From assembly GCF_040958095.1 (NCBI RefSeq), contig NC_091160.1, positions 43,679,646 through 43,743,645 on the forward strand: DNA of 64,000 nucleotides, written 5' to 3'. Numbering within the stretch: the first letter of the stretch is position 1; every line of letters starts with the position of its first letter. Under the pieces are notes generated by a model. The model was not told the DNA's origin. It was given only the letters and a program-made list of their open reading frames with translations, and ran no database searches. Positions 61,885-64,000 of the stretch are shown here, in pieces. The translations under genes were made by a program, and so were the position numbers. Origin of the DNA: Procambarus clarkii. Its lineage: Eukaryota > Arthropoda > Malacostraca > Decapoda > Cambaridae.

Positions 61885-62035
61885 CCAGACCACACACTAG
61901 AAGGTGAAGGGACGACGACGTTTCGTCGACTTGAGAATGGTCCAGGACGGACCGAAACGTCGTCGTCCCTTCACCTTCTAGTGTGTGGTCTGGTCAACAT
62001 TCTTCAGCCACGTTATTGTGACTCATCGCCTGCAA
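61885..62035. repeat. Foldback family, tight head-to-head pair
   Basis: ACCACACACTAGAAGGTGAA, GGGACGACGACGTTTCGTCG, then the complement GAAACGTCGTCGTCCCTTCA, CCTTCTAGTGTGTGGTCTGG. The arms are nearly identical, with an axis near 61936 and a loop of about 30 bases. Confidence 0.88.
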
Positions 62036-62039
62036 ACTC

Positions 62040-63380
62040 AATGTATATGCACAGCGAAGCATGTTGTTATAGATTCAGCTACTCGGAACAAGTTCTAAGT
62101 AGCACGGGCTATGGTGAGCCCGTAGTGAACTTACCTGACACAGGAGCGGTGCTCATTCACAGCGAAGCAAGCTACATCACTTTATATATCCCTGCGTCTT
62201 TCTGGTCGACCACAGCATTCACCAGAACAGCCTGGAGGACACACTGGTCGATGGAAGTGTTCTTGGTCGAAAGGCGCTTGACCACATCATTGATTTTCTG
62301 GGAGAATGTGAAAACGAGTTGTGTCGTTAACCGCTTGATTTTCGTTATGCATATTTGCCGGAAACGCTGTGCGTATTAGTGGCTTTAGGTATTGTATGTA
62401 TTAGCTCTGTCTTTAAATCCAATAGTATGTTTGTAACTCCTCTTCAATGCATGTCCCTTTACCTGAATAAAGAATCTAAATATATCATCAAAAGTCGGTG
62501 GAAACATACCCCAAATTTGTAAGGTATATAATTTTTGGGGAATAGGAAACATATTCATCTTATTGAGGTTTGTGGTAGAATTTTAGAAAACAAATACAGG
62601 AATTTTGCAGAAAGCCTAATGGTCGACGCGAGCCAGCTCACATTGTATATATATATATATATTTAGCAGTTGCTTGACAATTTCAAGCCAAACGCTGCCT
62701 AACATGGCAGCAAGAGATGAACATCATGTATTGGGGCCCTATAGTGGTGTCCAGGACGGGCTGCCAATACACAATTTGGTTTCCGGAGAACGTACCATGA
62801 ATAGGTATAGAAATTCAAGACAACAAAAGATTTGAAACAGCAATAGGCAACTCGTGACCAATAGAGGCTGTTTCTCAGTTACAAAAGCACCTTCACAAAA
62901 GGTTTGCCGTTGGACTGTTTTTTTGTTACATTTACAGTTACAAATGTTACAAATGCGGTTCCATCAGTGATCATTAAAAGTAAACTGTATGAAGTCGTGA
63001 TTCATTTGAAGCCTCCGAAAATAGCCGCGGTGATACATGGCCACAATGAACAGCTTAGGATTGTACTGATCTGCTCGCCTATTAGGCATCTATGGCTCAT
63101 GAACCACCCTGCCTAGATGCCGGTTTTGAAACAAGGTTGTTAATTTATGGAACAAATTACCGGGCAATAAATCAAACGGAATCGTTAGGTTATTTCACCA
63201 TTGGTTAGATGTATGTGAGTTTTGGGGGTGAGTGAGTTTCATAATGTTTATCAACCACCAATGACCTAGCCATTAGAGGTCCCAGAGGAATTATCAATCA
63301 ATGACGGATAATCGCTCTGCTTGGCAAATATGAGTCAAACAGGAGCAACAGTTTCTGGATAATTCTATCATAATAATAAT
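62040..63380. other. No recognised host gene
   Basis: A short AGCACGGGCTATGGTGAGCC piece (62100-62122) is the complement of the repeat at 43950/53275. An (AT)n stretch is at 62645-62660. CAGGACGGGCTGCC at 62753 resembles a lone MITE-B end. Small ORFs have no recognisable motif. Confidence 0.4.
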
Positions 63381-63560
63381 AATTATAATAATATTTTTTT
63401 ATTTAGGTAAAGGTACATACATAAAGAGATTTTACAAAGTTTGTAGGCTTTATAGATAGAGCTAGTACATACAATGCCTAAAGCCACTATTACGCAAAGC
63501 GTTTCGGGCAGTTATCACTGATAAGTGCCCCTCTAGTTAGATCTTAATGCCATAAACGTA
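63381..63560 (+). mobile_element. Interspersed repeat with AAT start
   Basis: AATAATAATAATTATAATAA, TTTAGGTAAAGGTACATACA, ACTATTACGCAAAGCGTTTC. A related piece is near 5291. Family not named. Confidence 0.45.
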
Positions 63561-63867
63561 GTTAAGGTTTTGGAGTATATAACACAGTAAGAAAATCATT
63601 AGATAAGGACCAAAGGAAAGTCTAGGTTTAATCCCCAGACGCACACGCCTCAGCCCATGGACCACGATGTGCTAAAAGTTATTTAACCTGAGGTTCGCAT
63701 TGCTCCAATGATTATCTTGTAGGTACTTCATGTTGTTTATGTCCTTGTCCATAGTACAATACCACGGAAGGGAATTATTTGTTAAATATATCGAGGTTGA
63801 TAAGATATATTCGCTATTTAGTTGTTTCTTATCTTAAATGTTGGCCCGCTTGGCTCGTTCCTTGGCA

Positions 63868-63995
63868 GAATGTGTCAAAAAGCAAGATATGTTGTTCTCG
63901 TTTGTGCATGGTTGTGGCACTGGCCATGGTGCATGGCCATGGCACTGGCCATGGTGCATGGTCGTGGCACTGACTACCAGTCATGGCACTGGCTG
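63868..63995. repeat. Short tandem repeat at window end
   Basis: CATGGTGCATGGCCATGGCA, CTGGCCATGGTGCATGG units of roughly 24 bp, three to four imperfect copies, dense in CCATGG palindromes. It may continue past the window. Confidence 0.85.
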
Positions 63996-64000
63996 GTAGA

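Noticed and set aside
62904-63116. 70-codon ORF (MPLDCFFVTFTVTNV start) as a small gene
   Set aside because: No homology that I recognise, no regulatory or splice context, and length within chance expectation.

Overview
This window looks like nuclear DNA of a decapod crustacean, most likely a crayfish. That is an inference from three things: spliced metazoan gene structure, arthropod-type TTAGG-like runs, and dense interspersed repeats of kinds I associate with decapods (tRNA-headed SINEs, CR1/Jockey-group LINEs, DIRS fragments, Penelope-like termini, long AT and AC microsatellites). There is no bacterial-style gene organisation.

One host gene is recognisable. It is a complete exo70/EXOC7 (exocyst subunit) on the + strand, in 15 coding exons from 2708 to 37415. 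All splice phases are compatible. The exons sum to 2130 nt, which is 709 codons plus a stop. The 5' exon (18 residues) is too short for ordinary ORF calling. Two full CRE palindromes lie about 410-480 bp upstream of the ATG. The introns are packed with mobile DNA. Intron 6 (8588-18861) holds LINE, DIRS and minisatellite pieces. Intron 7 holds a 31-bp array and a DIRS reverse-transcriptase piece. Intron 10 holds a 24-bp array of CCAAT boxes. Intron 14 holds a nearly full-length LINE (about 32.6-36.5 kb) with an intact ORF1 and a broken ORF2.

The first 2 kb are a mosaic of (AT)n tracts. They separate a Penelope-like inverted terminus, an inverted tRNA-like SINE, a foldback element carrying TTAGG-like runs and a LINE tail. 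The same kinds of element recur at 42.2-43.4 kb. There a near-perfect 600-bp palindrome carries, in each arm, a sequence that folds like a hammerhead ribozyme.

From 37.4 kb to the end I see no host gene. This part is SINEs, two MITE families (with target-site duplications or empty sites visible inside the window), foldback elements and three large tandem arrays: a 35/41-bp satellite (44.06-46.92 kb), a 51-bp satellite (49.57-51.04 kb) and a G-run minisatellite of about 41 bp (54.65-60.83 kb). Long open frames over these arrays are by-products of the repeats and are not called as genes.

The most interesting non-gene signals are the hammerhead-like fold in the Penelope-like palindrome (and a second copy whose junction falls exactly at the predicted cleavage site), the self-nested MITE with its 8-bp duplication, and the CCAAT array inside exo70.
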